Assembly (NCBI GenBank): GCA_963803025.1
Contig: CAWDKZ010000012.1
Span: 186,001 to 250,000, forward strand
Direction: 5' to 3'
DNA from: Bog-793 sp963803025
GTDB lineage: Bacteria; Actinomycetota; Acidimicrobiia; Acidimicrobiales; Bog-793
Length of the DNA stretch: 64,000 nt
Part shown: positions 18,414 through 27,976 of the stretch, piece by piece
How positions within the stretch are numbered: position 1 is the stretch's first letter
Layout: every line of letters starts with the position of its first letter
Notes under the pieces: generated by a model
Seen by the model: the letters and a program-made list of their open reading frames with translations, nothing else
What the model was told of the DNA's origin: nothing
Databases searched by the model: none
Position numbers and translations under genes: made by a program

Positions 18414-20894
18414 GTGAAACCGCTACTCTGCCTGCTCGTCCTGGGCCTGCCGCTGTCCGCGCTCACTCTGGTTACGGACGGCCGCTCGCCGTACTCGATC
18501 TGCCTGTCGCCCGAGGCTTCGCCCTCCGAGCAACGCGGCGCCAGCGAACTGCAGCGCTTCGTCGGGGAGATGTCCGGCGCGCGGCTCAGCATTGGCGCCG
18601 ATTGCCGGACGTCGCGGCCGCTCATATTCATCGGCGACAGTGCGGCGTTGCGGCGCGTAGCGCCGGGCTTCGACGCGGCCTCTTTCGGTCCCGAAGAGTT
18701 CCTCCTGAAGACCGCCGGCAAACACATCATCATCGCCGGCGGACACGCAGCGCGGCACCATGTACGGCGTCTACACGTTCCTGGAGCGTTTGGGCTGCCG
18801 CTGGTTCACGCCCGATGTCAGCCGCATTCCGAAATTGCGCACCATCGAGATCCCGGCGCTCGATGAACGCCAGAAGCCGGCCTTCGAATATCGCGAGGTT
18901 TACATCCGCGAAGCCTTCGACAAGGACTGGGCGGCGCGCAACAAAACCAATGGCAATTTCACCGCCCTGGATGCGTCCACGGGCGGCAAAGTCGAGTACT
19001 TCCCATTCGTTCACAGCTTCTACAGCCTGGTGCCCCCGCAGAAGTATTTCGCGTCGCACCCCGAGTACTTCGCGCTGGTGGACGGCGCGCGGCGCGGCGC
19101 CCAGGCCCAGCTCTGCCTCACCAATCCGGAGGTGCTGCAACTAGCCGTGGCGCGCGTCCGCGAGTGGATCCGCGACCATCCCGAGCGCCGCCATCATCTC
19201 CGTTTCCCAGAACGACTATTCCGGCTGGTGCGAGTGCGACCGCTGCCGCCGCGTCGAGGAGGAAGAGGGCGGCCAGCACTCCGGAGCGATTCTGCGGTTC
19301 GTCAACGCCCTGGCGGCCGAAATCGAGAAGACCAATCCGCGACAAGCTGATCGACACTCTGGCCTACGCCTACAGCGAGAACCCGCCGGCGCATGTCCGC
19401 CCGCGACCCAACGTGCGCATCCGCCTCTGCCCCATCGGCGTCTGCGTGGCCCACCCCTTTGAGCAGTGCCCCCGCAGCGCTTACTTTCTGCGCAATCTCA
19501 AGGCCTGGGCGGACATCACCAGTCAGCTTTACATCTGGCACTACAACACGAATTTCTCCCATTACCTGACGCCATTCCCCGATTTTGACGAACTCGCCGC
19601 CGACATCCCGCTGTACCACCGCAGCGGCGTCGTGGGCATCTTCCTCGAGGGTTCCTACGCCCCCGGCGGCGGCGGGGAGAATGCCGAGCTGCGCTCCTAC
19701 ATCGCGGCCCGCCTGTTGTGGAATCCGCACACCGACGTGGAGCGGGATCTGGACGATTTCTTCGAAGGCGTCTACGGCCCGGCGGCCAAATCCATGCGCG
19801 CCTACTTCGACCTGCTGCAGCACGAAGTCCGGCTGCCGCCCGGCGGCCTCGGCCAGCACATGTGGATCTACAATATCCTCTCCTTCTCGCCGGACTTCCT
19901 GCCGTGGGCCCAGCGCCTGTTTGACGAAGCGTTGGGCGCGGCCCCGGGCGACGCCGTGCGGCGGCGCGTGGAAAAGGCGCGGCTGCCGATTGAATATGTC
20001 GAGCTGCTGCGTTCCCGTGAATACTCCTTCGACGGCTCCGTCTACAGCCCGCCCGACCTGGCCGGCTATCAGCAGCGCTTTCACGATTTCGCGGCCCGGC
20101 TGCGCGGCTTCGGGATCACCAGCATCAGCGAAGGGCGTGATTTGAAGCGCGATGAGGAGGACGCCGCCGCCACAACGGGCTACGGCGCCGTCCATCTCGA
20201 TAACGAGAGCTGGAATCTCACCCTCGTGCCGGAACTCGGCGGCCGCATCGTGCGTCTGGCCGCCCGGCGCGCTGGCCGCCAGTCGCCGCTGCTGACGCAG
20301 CTCTGGGCGGGCGCTTACCCTTCCTGGGAGCACTATCCGAACCTGGCCGGCCAGGTGGCGCAAGCCGCTGCCGATTATCCGGTCTACGCCTGGCCCGCCA
20401 CCTGGAAGGCTGCCTCGGCCGGACCCCAGGAGGCGTTGCTCGCCGGCCGGTGCCCCAACGGGCTCGTCCTGGAACGCCGCATCCGGCTCGACCAGGAGTG
20501 GGTCCACACGGCGGTCATGGCGCGCAACTCCACCCGCGCTCCGCTGGAGGCCGTCTTGCTGATGCGGGCGGAACTGGAACCCGGCAACATCGATACGGCG
20601 CGCGTGCGCTTCCGGACCGTGGGCGGTGCGCAGGTAGACCAGCTCCTCCTCCTGCCCGGTGAACCGCCGGAAGGCTCCCAGACCTACGCGGCGTCGGATC
20701 TGCCGGATGGAGAATGGCGGCTCATCCGGCCCGGCCTGGGCGATATCGTCAACCGCTTCCCCAAGGAACTGGTGGACCGGGTAACGCTGGACTGGACCTC
20801 CAAGGCCGGCTCGCGCGTCACCTTTTCCGTATGGTCAAAAAAGCGGAGCCTGGCTGCCGGTGAGCAGTTGAAGCTCGAAGCCGACTACCGCTGA
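18414..20894 (+). CDS. DUF4838 / GH67-like secreted protein, three frameshifts
   Basis: About 826 residues after correction. A signal peptide (MKPLLCLLVLGLPLSALT) follows a GTG start. Residues 20-130 resemble the alpha-glucuronidase N-terminal domain (SELQRFVGEMSGA, FIGDSAALRRV, GTMYGVYTFLERLGCRWFTPD). The central part matches DUF4838, with NDYSGWCECDRC (a CxxC pair) and LYIWHYNTNFSHYLTPFPD. The C-terminal 250 residues form a beta-sandwich-like region. A role in plant or microbial polysaccharide breakdown is inferred. The three +1 breaks lie near 18742, 19181 and 19335. Confidence 0.75.
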
Positions 20895-21060
20895 ACGCAC
20901 CGCCCCTGCCGCTCCGGCCTGCGAATCGGCATCGGTTTTGAGTCTCGTCCGGGCGTCTCGCTGGCCCGCTGGCGCACCGTTCTCCGGATCGTCCCGGATG
21001 TTTTTGCCTCAATCGGGCATAAATCCTGGCCCGCGCGGCATCTATTCATATAGAACGACC

Positions 21061-21745
21061 ATGATCCAGAAACCTTACAACCACGGCCTGCTCCCGGCCG
21101 GCGCGGCCCTCTTCTTTTTAGCGGCCGGAGCTTGTTCCGGCGCCGGCGCAGTCGATCTCGCGCATTTTCCCAACCCGGCCGTCGATGAGGTCAGGAGCCG
21201 CCACGAAGGGACGGCGCACCGCGGTGCTTTCGGCCGGTTGTTTCTGGTGCGCGGAGGCGGTCTTCGACCAACTCGCGGGCGTCGTCAACGTGACTTCGGG
21301 CTACACCGGCGGCACGGCGGCGGAGGCCCACTATCACACCGTCGGCGCGGGCGGGACCAACCACGCCGAGTCGGTCCGCATTGTCTACGATCCGTCGAAG
21401 ATCACCTACGGCACGCTGCTCAAGGTCTTCATGAGCGTCGCCAACGACCCTACCACCAAGGACCGGCAAGGGCCCGACTGGGGCCACCAGTACCGCTCGG
21501 CCATCTGGTACGCCGACGCGGAGCAGGAAAAGATCTCCCGGGCGTATGTCCAGCAGCTCACCGCCGCCAACGTGTTCAACGCGCCGATCGTGACCGAAAT
21601 CTCGCCTCTGAAGGTCTTCTACCCGGCCGAGGATTATCACCAGCACTACGTCCAGAACCATCCGCTGGAGCCGTACGTCGTGGCCAATTCGATCCCCAAG
21701 ATCCAGAAGCTGAAAAAGGCCTACCCGGAACTGTTGAAGAAGTGA
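21061..21745 (+). CDS. msrA: Exported peptide-methionine (S)-S-oxide reductase, one frameshift
   Basis: The catalytic motif SAGCFWCAEAVF is followed by the conserved GYTGG, NHAESVRIVYDP and HQYRSAIW segments, so this is MsrA, which reduces Met-S-sulfoxide. The N terminus is a signal sequence with a possible lipobox (LAAGAC), so the enzyme would be periplasmic or membrane-anchored. One extra base near 21195 (corrected reading VDEVRAATKGRRTAVL) separates leader and catalytic domain. It heads a rightward cluster with the sorbosone-dehydrogenase-like gene and an exported msrB. Confidence 0.85.
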
Positions 21746-21776
21746 CCGCGGCGCCTCCTCAAGCATCCAAACGGCT

Positions 21777-23090
21777 ATGCCTCGATCGTTGACCCCGCAC
21801 CTGGTTCCGGCGCTCGTTTTCTGTGCCCTGAGTGGCGCCGTCATGCCCGGCGCCGCGGCGCAGGCCTCCGGCGACCACGTGGTTTTCTCCGACTATCGCG
21901 AGCAGCGCCCCGGCGTGGTGCACCACATCACGCTGGCCGACCTGCCCCCGCCGTACGCCACCGAATCCGCCGCCAACGGGCCCGAGGTGGTCGCCCGGCC
22001 CGCCGGCGCCTGGCCCATCGCGCCTCCGGGCTTCAAGGTGGAACTGTATGCCGATGGACTCAACAATCCGCGCCTCATCCGCAGCGCACCCAATGGCGAC
22101 CTGTTCGTCGTCGAAAGCGGCGCCCAGGACGTCAAGGTGATGCGCGGTCTCACGCCCGACGGCAAGGCTCTGACCGTGGCCACCTTCGCCACCGGCTTGA
22201 AACAACCCTTCGGCCTGGCGTTTTATCCGCTGGGCGCGGACCCGCAATGGGTCTACATCGGCAACACCGACTCGGTGGTGCGCTTCCCCTACCGCAACGG
22301 CGATCTGCAGGCGCGCGGTCCGGCCGAAGTGATCGTGCCCGAACTGCCCGCCCATGGCGGACACTGGACGCGCGACGTGGCCTTCACGCTGGACGGGAAT
22401 AAGATGTTCGTTTCGGTCGGATCCGGCAGCAACGTCGACGACCCCGACCTCAACAAGCGCGAGTTCCAGCGCGCCGACATCCTCGAATTCAATCCCGACG
22501 GCAGCGCCCGGCGCGTCTACGCCTACGGCATCCGCAACGCGGTGGGCCTGGCCGTGCATCCGCGCACCGGCGAGCTGTGGGCCTCGGTGAACGAGCGCGA
22601 CGCCCTGGGCGACAACCTGGTGCCGGATTACATCACGCATGTCCAGGAGGGCGGGTTCTACGGCTGGCCGTGGTGGTACATGGGTCCGCACCAGGATCCG
22701 CGCCACGCCGGCAAGCACCCCGAGTTGAAGGACAAGGTGATCACTCCCGATGTGATCCTGCAGCCGCACAACGCCTCTCTCGAAATGACTTTTTATGATG
22801 GAAAACAGTTCCCCAGCGATTATTCCGGCGACATCTTCGCCGCCGAGCATGGCTCGTGGAACCGCTCCATTCGCACCGGTTACGAGGTCATCCGCGTGCC
22901 CCTGCGCGACGGTAAAGCGACCGGTGAGTACCTCGATTTTCTGAACGGTTTTGTGACCCCCGATGGCAACGTCTGGGGGCGGCCTGTCGGCGTGGCCGTG
23001 GCGCCGAACGGCGCGCTGATGGTCTCCGACGACGGGTCGAACTCAATCTGGCGCGTCAGCTATCAGGGTCCGCCCGGCGGCGGAAAGTGA
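21777..23090 (+). CDS. Sorbosone dehydrogenase / soluble glucose dehydrogenase-like propeller
   Basis: A 437-residue exported protein with a signal peptide (about 1-28). The six-bladed propeller matches the L-sorbosone dehydrogenase family: LNNPRLIRSAPNGDLFVVE, KQPFGLAFYPLG, YGIRNAVGLAVHP, GGFYGWPWWYMG, AEHGSWNRS and GRPVGVAVAPNG. Family members oxidise sugars or aldehydes, often with PQQ. The gene is intact and lies 31 bases after msrA and 10 bases before msrB, suggesting cotranscription. Substrate and cofactor use are not certain. Confidence 0.8.
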   Translation: MPRSLTPHLVPALVFCALSGAVMPGAAAQASGDHVVFSDYREQRPGVVHHITLADLPPPYATESAANGPEVVARPAGAWPIAPPGFKVELYADGLNNPRLIRSAPNGDLFVVESGAQDVKVMRGLTPDGKALTVATFATGLKQPFGLAFYPLGADPQWVYIGNTDSVVRFPYRNGDLQARGPAEVIVPELPAHGGHWTRDVAFTLDGNKMFVSVGSGSNVDDPDLNKREFQRADILEFNPDGSARRVYAYGIRNAVGLAVHPRTGELWASVNERDALGDNLVPDYITHVQEGGFYGWPWWYMGPHQDPRHAGKHPELKDKVITPDVILQPHNASLEMTFYDGKQFPSDYSGDIFAAEHGSWNRSIRTGYEVIRVPLRDGKATGEYLDFLNGFVTPDGNVWGRPVGVAVAPNGALMVSDDGSNSIWRVSYQGPPGGGK

Positions 23091-23100
23091 GGATCGCGAT

Positions 23101-23651
23101 ATGAACAACTCAAATGCAATCCCAACCCGGCGTAGCGTGCTGGGACTGTTCGGAGCAGGAGGGCTCCTCGTTATGCAGGCCGCCGCGAATTCAAAAAAGA
23201 CCGTCAAAATCGCCCAATTCGATAAGGCCGGCCATTTCACCGGCATCGTCGAAGTCGACAGGATCGTCAAACCCGACGCCGAATGGCGCAAGCTGCTCCC
23301 GCCCGAGGCCTACCAGGTCACGCGCCACAAGGGCACCGAGCGCGCCTTCATGAACAGCCTGCACAACAATCACCGCGACGGGCTCTATAGCTGCGTCTGC
23401 TGCGGCACCATGCTGTTCGACTCGAAGACCAAGTTCGAATCCGGCACCGGCTGGCCCAGCTTCTGGGCGCCGATCGCGCAAGGAGAACGTCGCCGATCGG
23501 CACCGACCTCAGCCTGGGCATGGAGCGCGACGAGGTCTCCTGCGCGCGCTGCGACGGCCATCTCGGCCACGTCTTCGACGACGGCCCCAGGCCCACCGGC
23601 AAGCGCTACTGCATGAACTCGGCCGCGCTTGTCTTCATGCCCCGCGGCTGA
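23101..23651 (+). CDS. msrB: Tat-exported peptide-methionine (R)-S-oxide reductase, two frameshifts
   Basis: MsrB features are complete across three frames: zinc cysteines CVCC and CARC, SGTGWPSFW, GHLGHVFDDGP, and the catalytic cysteine in KRYCMNSAAL. The N terminus has a twin-arginine signal (TRRSVLGLFGAGGLLV), so the enzyme acts outside the cytoplasm, presumably with the exported MsrA upstream. Two extra bases within about 20 nt (near 23480 and 23498) explain both frame changes. Corrected length is about 182 residues. Confidence 0.85.
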
Positions 23652-23752
23652 GGGCGCACCCCGGTTCTTCCGTTCCGCCGCGTCGGCAGTGTATGCCCAC
23701 GCTGTCCCGTTGCCCGCAGCGCTGCACGCACGCGCTGGCATAGGATATTGGC

Positions 23753-24572
23753 ATGCGATTCCTTGCCGCCTTGCTCGCGTTCTCTGCCCTGCTCCTTGGA
23801 CAGACGCCCACCGCGCCCGTGCCGCCCAAGAATTCAGGCGCTCATCATCACCGGCCAGAACGGTCACGACTGGCGCACCGTCTGCCCGCTGTTGCGCAAG
23901 GACCTCGAGGACACCGGCCGCTTCGAAGTCCGCATCGACGAGGAGTTCCGCGGCGCCGGCCCGGAAACGCTCGCGCCCTACGACGTCGTGATCCTCAACT
24001 ACGCCGACTGGCGCAAGACCGGCCTGCGCTGGGGCGACCGCGCCGAAAACGCGCTGCTCGATTTCGTGCGCTCCGGCAAGGGCCTGGTCGTGTATCACTT
24101 CTCCGCCGCGGCGTTCGACGGCTGGACCGAATTTGAAAAGCTCTCCGGCGCCAACTGGCGCCCCGGCAACGGCCAGCACTCCGCGCCGCACGACTTCGTC
24201 GTTCAGGTTGTCGACTCCAGCCATCCCATCACGCGCGGCATTCCGGCAACGTTCATGCAGACGAAAGATGAGCTTTACGCCAACCTGAAGTGGCAGCCCG
24301 AGGGCTGCTGCCACATCCTGGCTACCGCCTGGGACGACCACTCCTTGTATAAGAATCCGCAACAGCCCGTGTATGGCCCGGGCAAGGCCGAGCCGGTGTT
24401 GTGGACCGTCGACTACGGCAAAGGCCGCGTCTTTGTCAACGTCCTCGGCCACGACGGCCCCGCCGTCCAGACGCCCGCCTTCATCGCGACGTTCACGCGC
24501 GGCGCCGAGTGGGCCGCCACCGGCAACGTCACTCTGCCCACGGTCGCTTTGCCCGCTCCGCCTCAGAAATAA
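23753..24572 (+). CDS. ThuA-like domain protein, one frameshift
   Basis: A signal peptide (MRFLAALLAFSALLLG) precedes a ThuA/trehalose-utilisation-like class I amidotransferase-fold domain: ALIITGQNGHDWR, YDVVILNYADWRK, GKGLVVYHFSAAAFDGW and GKGRVFVNVLGHD. About 272 residues after removal of one extra A near 23833. Family members lack the glutaminase triad and are linked to sugar metabolism. An aminotransferase gene converges on it 7 bases downstream. Confidence 0.75.
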
Positions 24573-24579
24573 CCCGGCC

Positions 24580-25884
24580 TCACGCCGGAATCGACCCCGC
24601 CTTGATGACCTTCGTCATCACCTCGGCGAAGGTGTCGATCTCTTCCAGCGTCGTGTACACGTTGGGCGTAATCCGCAGCCCCTGATATTCGCCCTCGGTC
24701 ACGATCGCCACCGTCCAGATGCGGTGCTTCGTCCACAGGTAGTTCTGCAGCTTCCCCGCATCGTACCCGTCCACGCTCACGAACCCGATGGCGCACGACT
24801 GTTCCGGGTCCTCGCTGTTCAGGATCTTCACGCCCGGCAAATCCCGCAACTGGTTCGACCAGCGCTTGCGCAGGTAGCGGAAGCGCTCGGCCTTGCGTTC
24901 GGCCCCGATGCTCTCGTGGAAGTTCAGCGCCTCGGTAATGGCGTTGCGCTGCGACGCCGGGTGCGTGCCGATCTCCTCGAATTTGCGGATGTTGGCGTTC
25001 ATCTCCGGCGGCGCGGCCATCAGCGGCCAGATCTTTTCGATCTTCGACCGCTTCACGTACAGCATGCCGGTGCCGATCGGCGCCAGCACCCATTTGTGCA
25101 GCGATGTGCCGTAGTAGTCGCACTCCAGATCGGCCTGTTGGAACGGGAACTGCGCGAAGGCGTGCGCGCCGTCCACGATCACTTCGATGCCCTGAGCGCG
25201 CCCCAGTTCGCAGATCCTGCGCACCGGGAAGATCTGCCCCGTGCGGTTGGTCATGTGGCAGATGTGGATCACCTTCGTGCGCGGCGTGATCGCCTCTTCG
25301 AACTTCCTCACCAGGGATTCCATGCTCGGCGGCGGTACTGGGAATTTGAGTTGCTTCAGCACAATCCCGTCGCGCCGCTCGCGCTGCTGCCAGGTGGTGA
25401 TCATGCGCGGGTAGTCCTGGTTGGTGGTCAGAACTTCGTCGCCGCGTTTGAGCTCCATGCCGAGCTGCACGATCTCCAGCCCCTCGCTGGCGTTGCGCGT
25501 GATGGCGATCTCCTCGGGGTCGCAGCCGAACGTCCGCGCCAGCCGCCGCCGCACGGTCTCGATGCCCGGGTCGAGCACGCTCCACATGTAATACGACGGG
25601 CTCAGGTTCTCGACCTCCAGGTAGCGCACCTCGGTATCCATGACAATCTTCGGCGCGGGCGACACGCCGCCGTTGTTGAGATTGACCATGTTGCGGTCCA
25701 CCGTGAAGGCGTGGCGGATGTTCATCCAGAAATCTTCGTCGCGCGCCACCGTGTCCGCCGCGCGTCCCGACACCTCCGACGCCGCGCTCTGCGCCCGCGC
25801 CAGCGCGTCGGTCTGAAACGCGGCCGCGGCCAGCGCTCCGGCCGCCGATGCGGAAAAGCCTTGGAAGAATCTCCGACGGTTCAT
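24580..25884 (-). CDS. Tat-exported class V aminotransferase (isopenicillin N epimerase-like)
   Basis: The intact 434-residue PLP enzyme has a Tat signal (MNRRRFFQGFSASAAGALAA). Fold-type I motifs follow: NLNNGGVSPAP, TRNASEGLEIV, EVIVDGAHAFAQFPF with the cofactor Asp, and SLHKWVLAPIGTG with the Schiff-base Lys. The closest named family is isopenicillin-N epimerase-like or cysteine desulfurase-like, common as Tat substrates in acidobacteria. The substrate is unknown. Confidence 0.85.
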   Translation of the reverse strand: MNRRRFFQGFSASAAGALAAAAFQTDALARAQSAASEVSGRAADTVARDEDFWMNIRHAFTVDRNMVNLNNGGVSPAPKIVMDTEVRYLEVENLSPSYYMWSVLDPGIETVRRRLARTFGCDPEEIAITRNASEGLEIVQLGMELKRGDEVLTTNQDYPRMITTWQQRERRDGIVLKQLKFPVPPPSMESLVRKFEEAITPRTKVIHICHMTNRTGQIFPVRRICELGRAQGIEVIVDGAHAFAQFPFQQADLECDYYGTSLHKWVLAPIGTGMLYVKRSKIEKIWPLMAAPPEMNANIRKFEEIGTHPASQRNAITEALNFHESIGAERKAERFRYLRKRWSNQLRDLPGVKILNSEDPEQSCAIGFVSVDGYDAGKLQNYLWTKHRIWTVAIVTEGEYQGLRITPNVYTTLEEIDTFAEVMTKVIKAGSIPA

Positions 25885-25998
25885 GAACCCACCATCGCGC
25901 AGTTGCAGCCGCGGGTCAATATGGCAGGCCTGGGAAAGGCGTCGCGCCTCTTTGCGTCCCCTAGCGGACCGGGATGATCGGCCCGCCGAAAATGAAAA

Positions 25999-26028
25999 CC
26001 CGGCGTGAGGTCCGAACCTCGCGCCGGG
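25999..26028 (-). terminator. Rho-independent terminator of the PEP-CTERM gene
   Basis: Arms 25999-26011 and 26016-26028 pair at 12 of 13 positions plus one G-T wobble around a 4-base loop. On the minus strand the stem is followed by TTTTCATTTTC. It lies about 30 bases after the PEP-CTERM stop codon. Confidence 0.85.
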
Positions 26029-26057
26029 CTTGTGTTTGAAGAAGAGGGGCTATGCCG

Positions 26058-26759
26058 TTATTTCGCGAGCTTCCTGCGGCGCAGCAGCGCGCCTAAGCCC
26101 AGCAGGCCGGCGCCAATCAGAGCCATCGAAGCCGGTTCCGGCGTACTGATCTCCTGGAACGAGTCTGAAAAGCTATACAGATATCCGGTCGAGTCGATAA
26201 CGATCGTCTCGTCAACGTAGACTGTTTTCTCGTCCGGAAGACTGATGCTCTCCGTCGTGCCATTGACAGACTCTACAATGCCAATCGGCTGGCCTTGGGA
26301 GTCGTACAAATACTTGGTATCCGTGTTGTCCGGCGAGCCACTCGAATCGCCGCCGTTAAACGAAACCTGGGCGGAATCGATCCAGCTCGTATCCAAACTG
26401 GGATCGCCCGGATTCACCGTGATGCTGTAGTCGAAAGTGTACGTCCCCGGCCCTATGAAAGTCCCGGCAGGCGCTGACAGCGTGATAGTGTGACTTGACG
26501 GACTCCCCGGCACGTCAACGACGTTGAGCAGCCAAGTCCCGGGAATTGCCGTGCCAGTCCCGTTACCGGTGAACGTGTAAATCTTGTCGGTTCCATCGAT
26601 ACAAGCCAGGCCGGGGTTGCTAACGGGGTTCTCCAAGGCCCCCACCGTGGGCGTGGCCGAGCACTGCGTGATGGATCCGGCCCACACGGCACTGGTCCCA
26701 ATGGCCAGGACCCCTAAAACCAACACTATTTTTGAAGCGACCGCCGCTAGAGACTTCAT
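26058..26759 (-). CDS. PEP-CTERM sorting-domain protein
   Basis: A 233-residue exported protein. A signal peptide (about 1-27, ending SAVWAG) precedes a Ser/Thr/Gly-rich beta domain. The C terminus carries a canonical PEP-CTERM tag: TPEPASMALIGAG, a hydrophobic helix and the basic tail LRRRKLAK. Such proteins are processed by exosortase and usually end up in the matrix or at the surface. GGAGGG about 10 bases upstream supports ATG 26759, although the frame extends further. No exosortase gene is in the window. Confidence 0.85.
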   Translation of the reverse strand: MKSLAAVASKIVLVLGVLAIGTSAVWAGSITQCSATPTVGALENPVSNPGLACIDGTDKIYTFTGNGTGTAIPGTWLLNVVDVPGSPSSHTITLSAPAGTFIGPGTYTFDYSITVNPGDPSLDTSWIDSAQVSFNGGDSSGSPDNTDTKYLYDSQGQPIGIVESVNGTTESISLPDEKTVYVDETIVIDSTGYLYSFSDSFQEISTPEPASMALIGAGLLGLGALLRRRKLAK

Positions 26760-27378
26760 CGTTGCTTTCCCTCCTCTTCCCAAATTGTATTGAGAGGTGC
26801 TCCAGGCTCCTCTGCCCGAAACCGGCGACACCACTCACCCCCGCTTTTGGGGACAGAGGTAGTATGCCAAAAAACACCAGATGAAGCATAGTACTGTTTG
26901 TACTATCTTTAGATAGGGCAAAAAAGACCAATCGAACTTCCTTCCCTCACCTCTTCGGAAACTTGCCCCGCTGGCTTAGCAAGCCGTTTTCGGACCTGTT
27001 ACTCGCAAATTACGTTATTGTAAATAAATGACTTATATCAAATAGAAGGAGGCACCCAGCACCGTCGTATGGGATGCTTTTGGATATCTGGATATTGTGG
27101 TATTGAATCGAGGCGCGAATCGTGATTTGGAGGGCATCCTCTCCGCAGCGGCAAGACGGCCTTCAAGAACTTTGGTACTGGTACTCCCCAGGGCATTTGT
27201 GGCCCCCTCGCCGCTCAATCATCCGTCTCCGCCGGCCACTAGGCCTGGCGGGATATTCCTGAGCCACTGTGCGCGCCGCCCGCCGGCCTGCGCTAACATG
27301 TCTGATACCTGGCCCGAGATCTGGTTCGGCGGGCGAGGGCTGGAATGATCGAATTGCACCGCCAAGGAGACCGCACCC
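26760..27378. other. AT-richer intergenic region between divergent genes
   Basis: This 620-base region separates the divergent PEP-CTERM and DUF4337 genes and should contain both promoters. It is visibly more AT-rich from 26860 to 27060 than its surroundings. It contains overlapping inverted repeats at 26888-26916 and a short stem (26973-26985) before GTTTT. No coding frame is convincing. Confidence 0.5.
26888..26916. promoter_or_regulatory. Two overlapping palindromes upstream of the PEP-CTERM gene
   Basis: ATAGTAC (26888-26894) pairs with GTACTAT (26900-26906). CTATCT (26903-26908) pairs with AGATAG (26911-26916), so the two palindromes share the bases 26903-26906. They lie about 130 bases upstream of the PEP-CTERM start and look like a regulator binding site or mutually exclusive stems. 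Confidence 0.5.
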
Positions 27379-27909
27379 GTGTCTATTAATGAAGAAATGC
27401 AGGAACACGCCGAGCACGCCCACGACTCGTTTACCCGCACCGCCGGCGCACTCATCGCCCTCATTGCCGCTTTTCTGGCCGTCGTGGCTGTCGCCGGCCA
27501 CATCGCCACCACCGAGGAGCTGCTGGCCCAGCAGAAGGCTTCCGACCAGTGGGCCTTTTACCAGGCCAAGTCCCTGCGCCGCTACCAGTCCGAAGTGGCC
27601 AAGGAGATCGTGAGCCTCATGCCCGGCGCCGCAGCCGCCACGGCAGCCGAAAAATTCAAAGGCAACCAGGAGCGTTACCAGAAGGAAGGCGAGGAGATCA
27701 TGACGCAGGCCCGGGAGTTCGAGGCCGAAAGCGCCGTCAACGGCCGTCGCGCCCTGCGCCTCCATTTCGGCGAGGTGTTCCTCGAACTGGCCGTTGTTCT
27801 GTGTTCGCTGGCGATCCTCACCCGGCGCTCGTTGTTCCTATACGTGGCCGTCACTTCCGGCGCCGGCGGCATCCTGATCGCCGCAAGCTCCCTGTTCTTG
27901 CAGCACTGA
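27379..27909 (+). CDS. DUF4337 membrane protein
   Basis: A 176-residue inner-membrane protein. One helix lies near residues 21-40 (ALIALIAAFLAVVAVAGHIA), and two helices lie near 134-150 and 153-172. A central amphipathic region contains QKASDQWAFYQAKSLRRYQ, which is characteristic of DUF4337. Function unknown. GTG start at 27379 with AAGGAGA at 27364-27370. Confidence 0.8.
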   Translation: MSINEEMQEHAEHAHDSFTRTAGALIALIAAFLAVVAVAGHIATTEELLAQQKASDQWAFYQAKSLRRYQSEVAKEIVSLMPGAAAATAAEKFKGNQERYQKEGEEIMTQAREFEAESAVNGRRALRLHFGEVFLELAVVLCSLAILTRRSLFLYVAVTSGAGGILIAASSLFLQH

Positions 27910-27976
27910 CCCATCAGCCGGATGGAGCCGCGGCCGCCTGGCCTTCCCCCCGGCTGTCACGAGTGCCGCCGCCGTC

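Noticed and set aside
26860..26885. Possible sigma-54 promoter for the PEP-CTERM gene (TTGGCAT on the minus strand)
   Set aside because: The -24-like TTGGCAT is present, but the bases five further on are CTCT and not the required TTGC, so the -12 element is missing.
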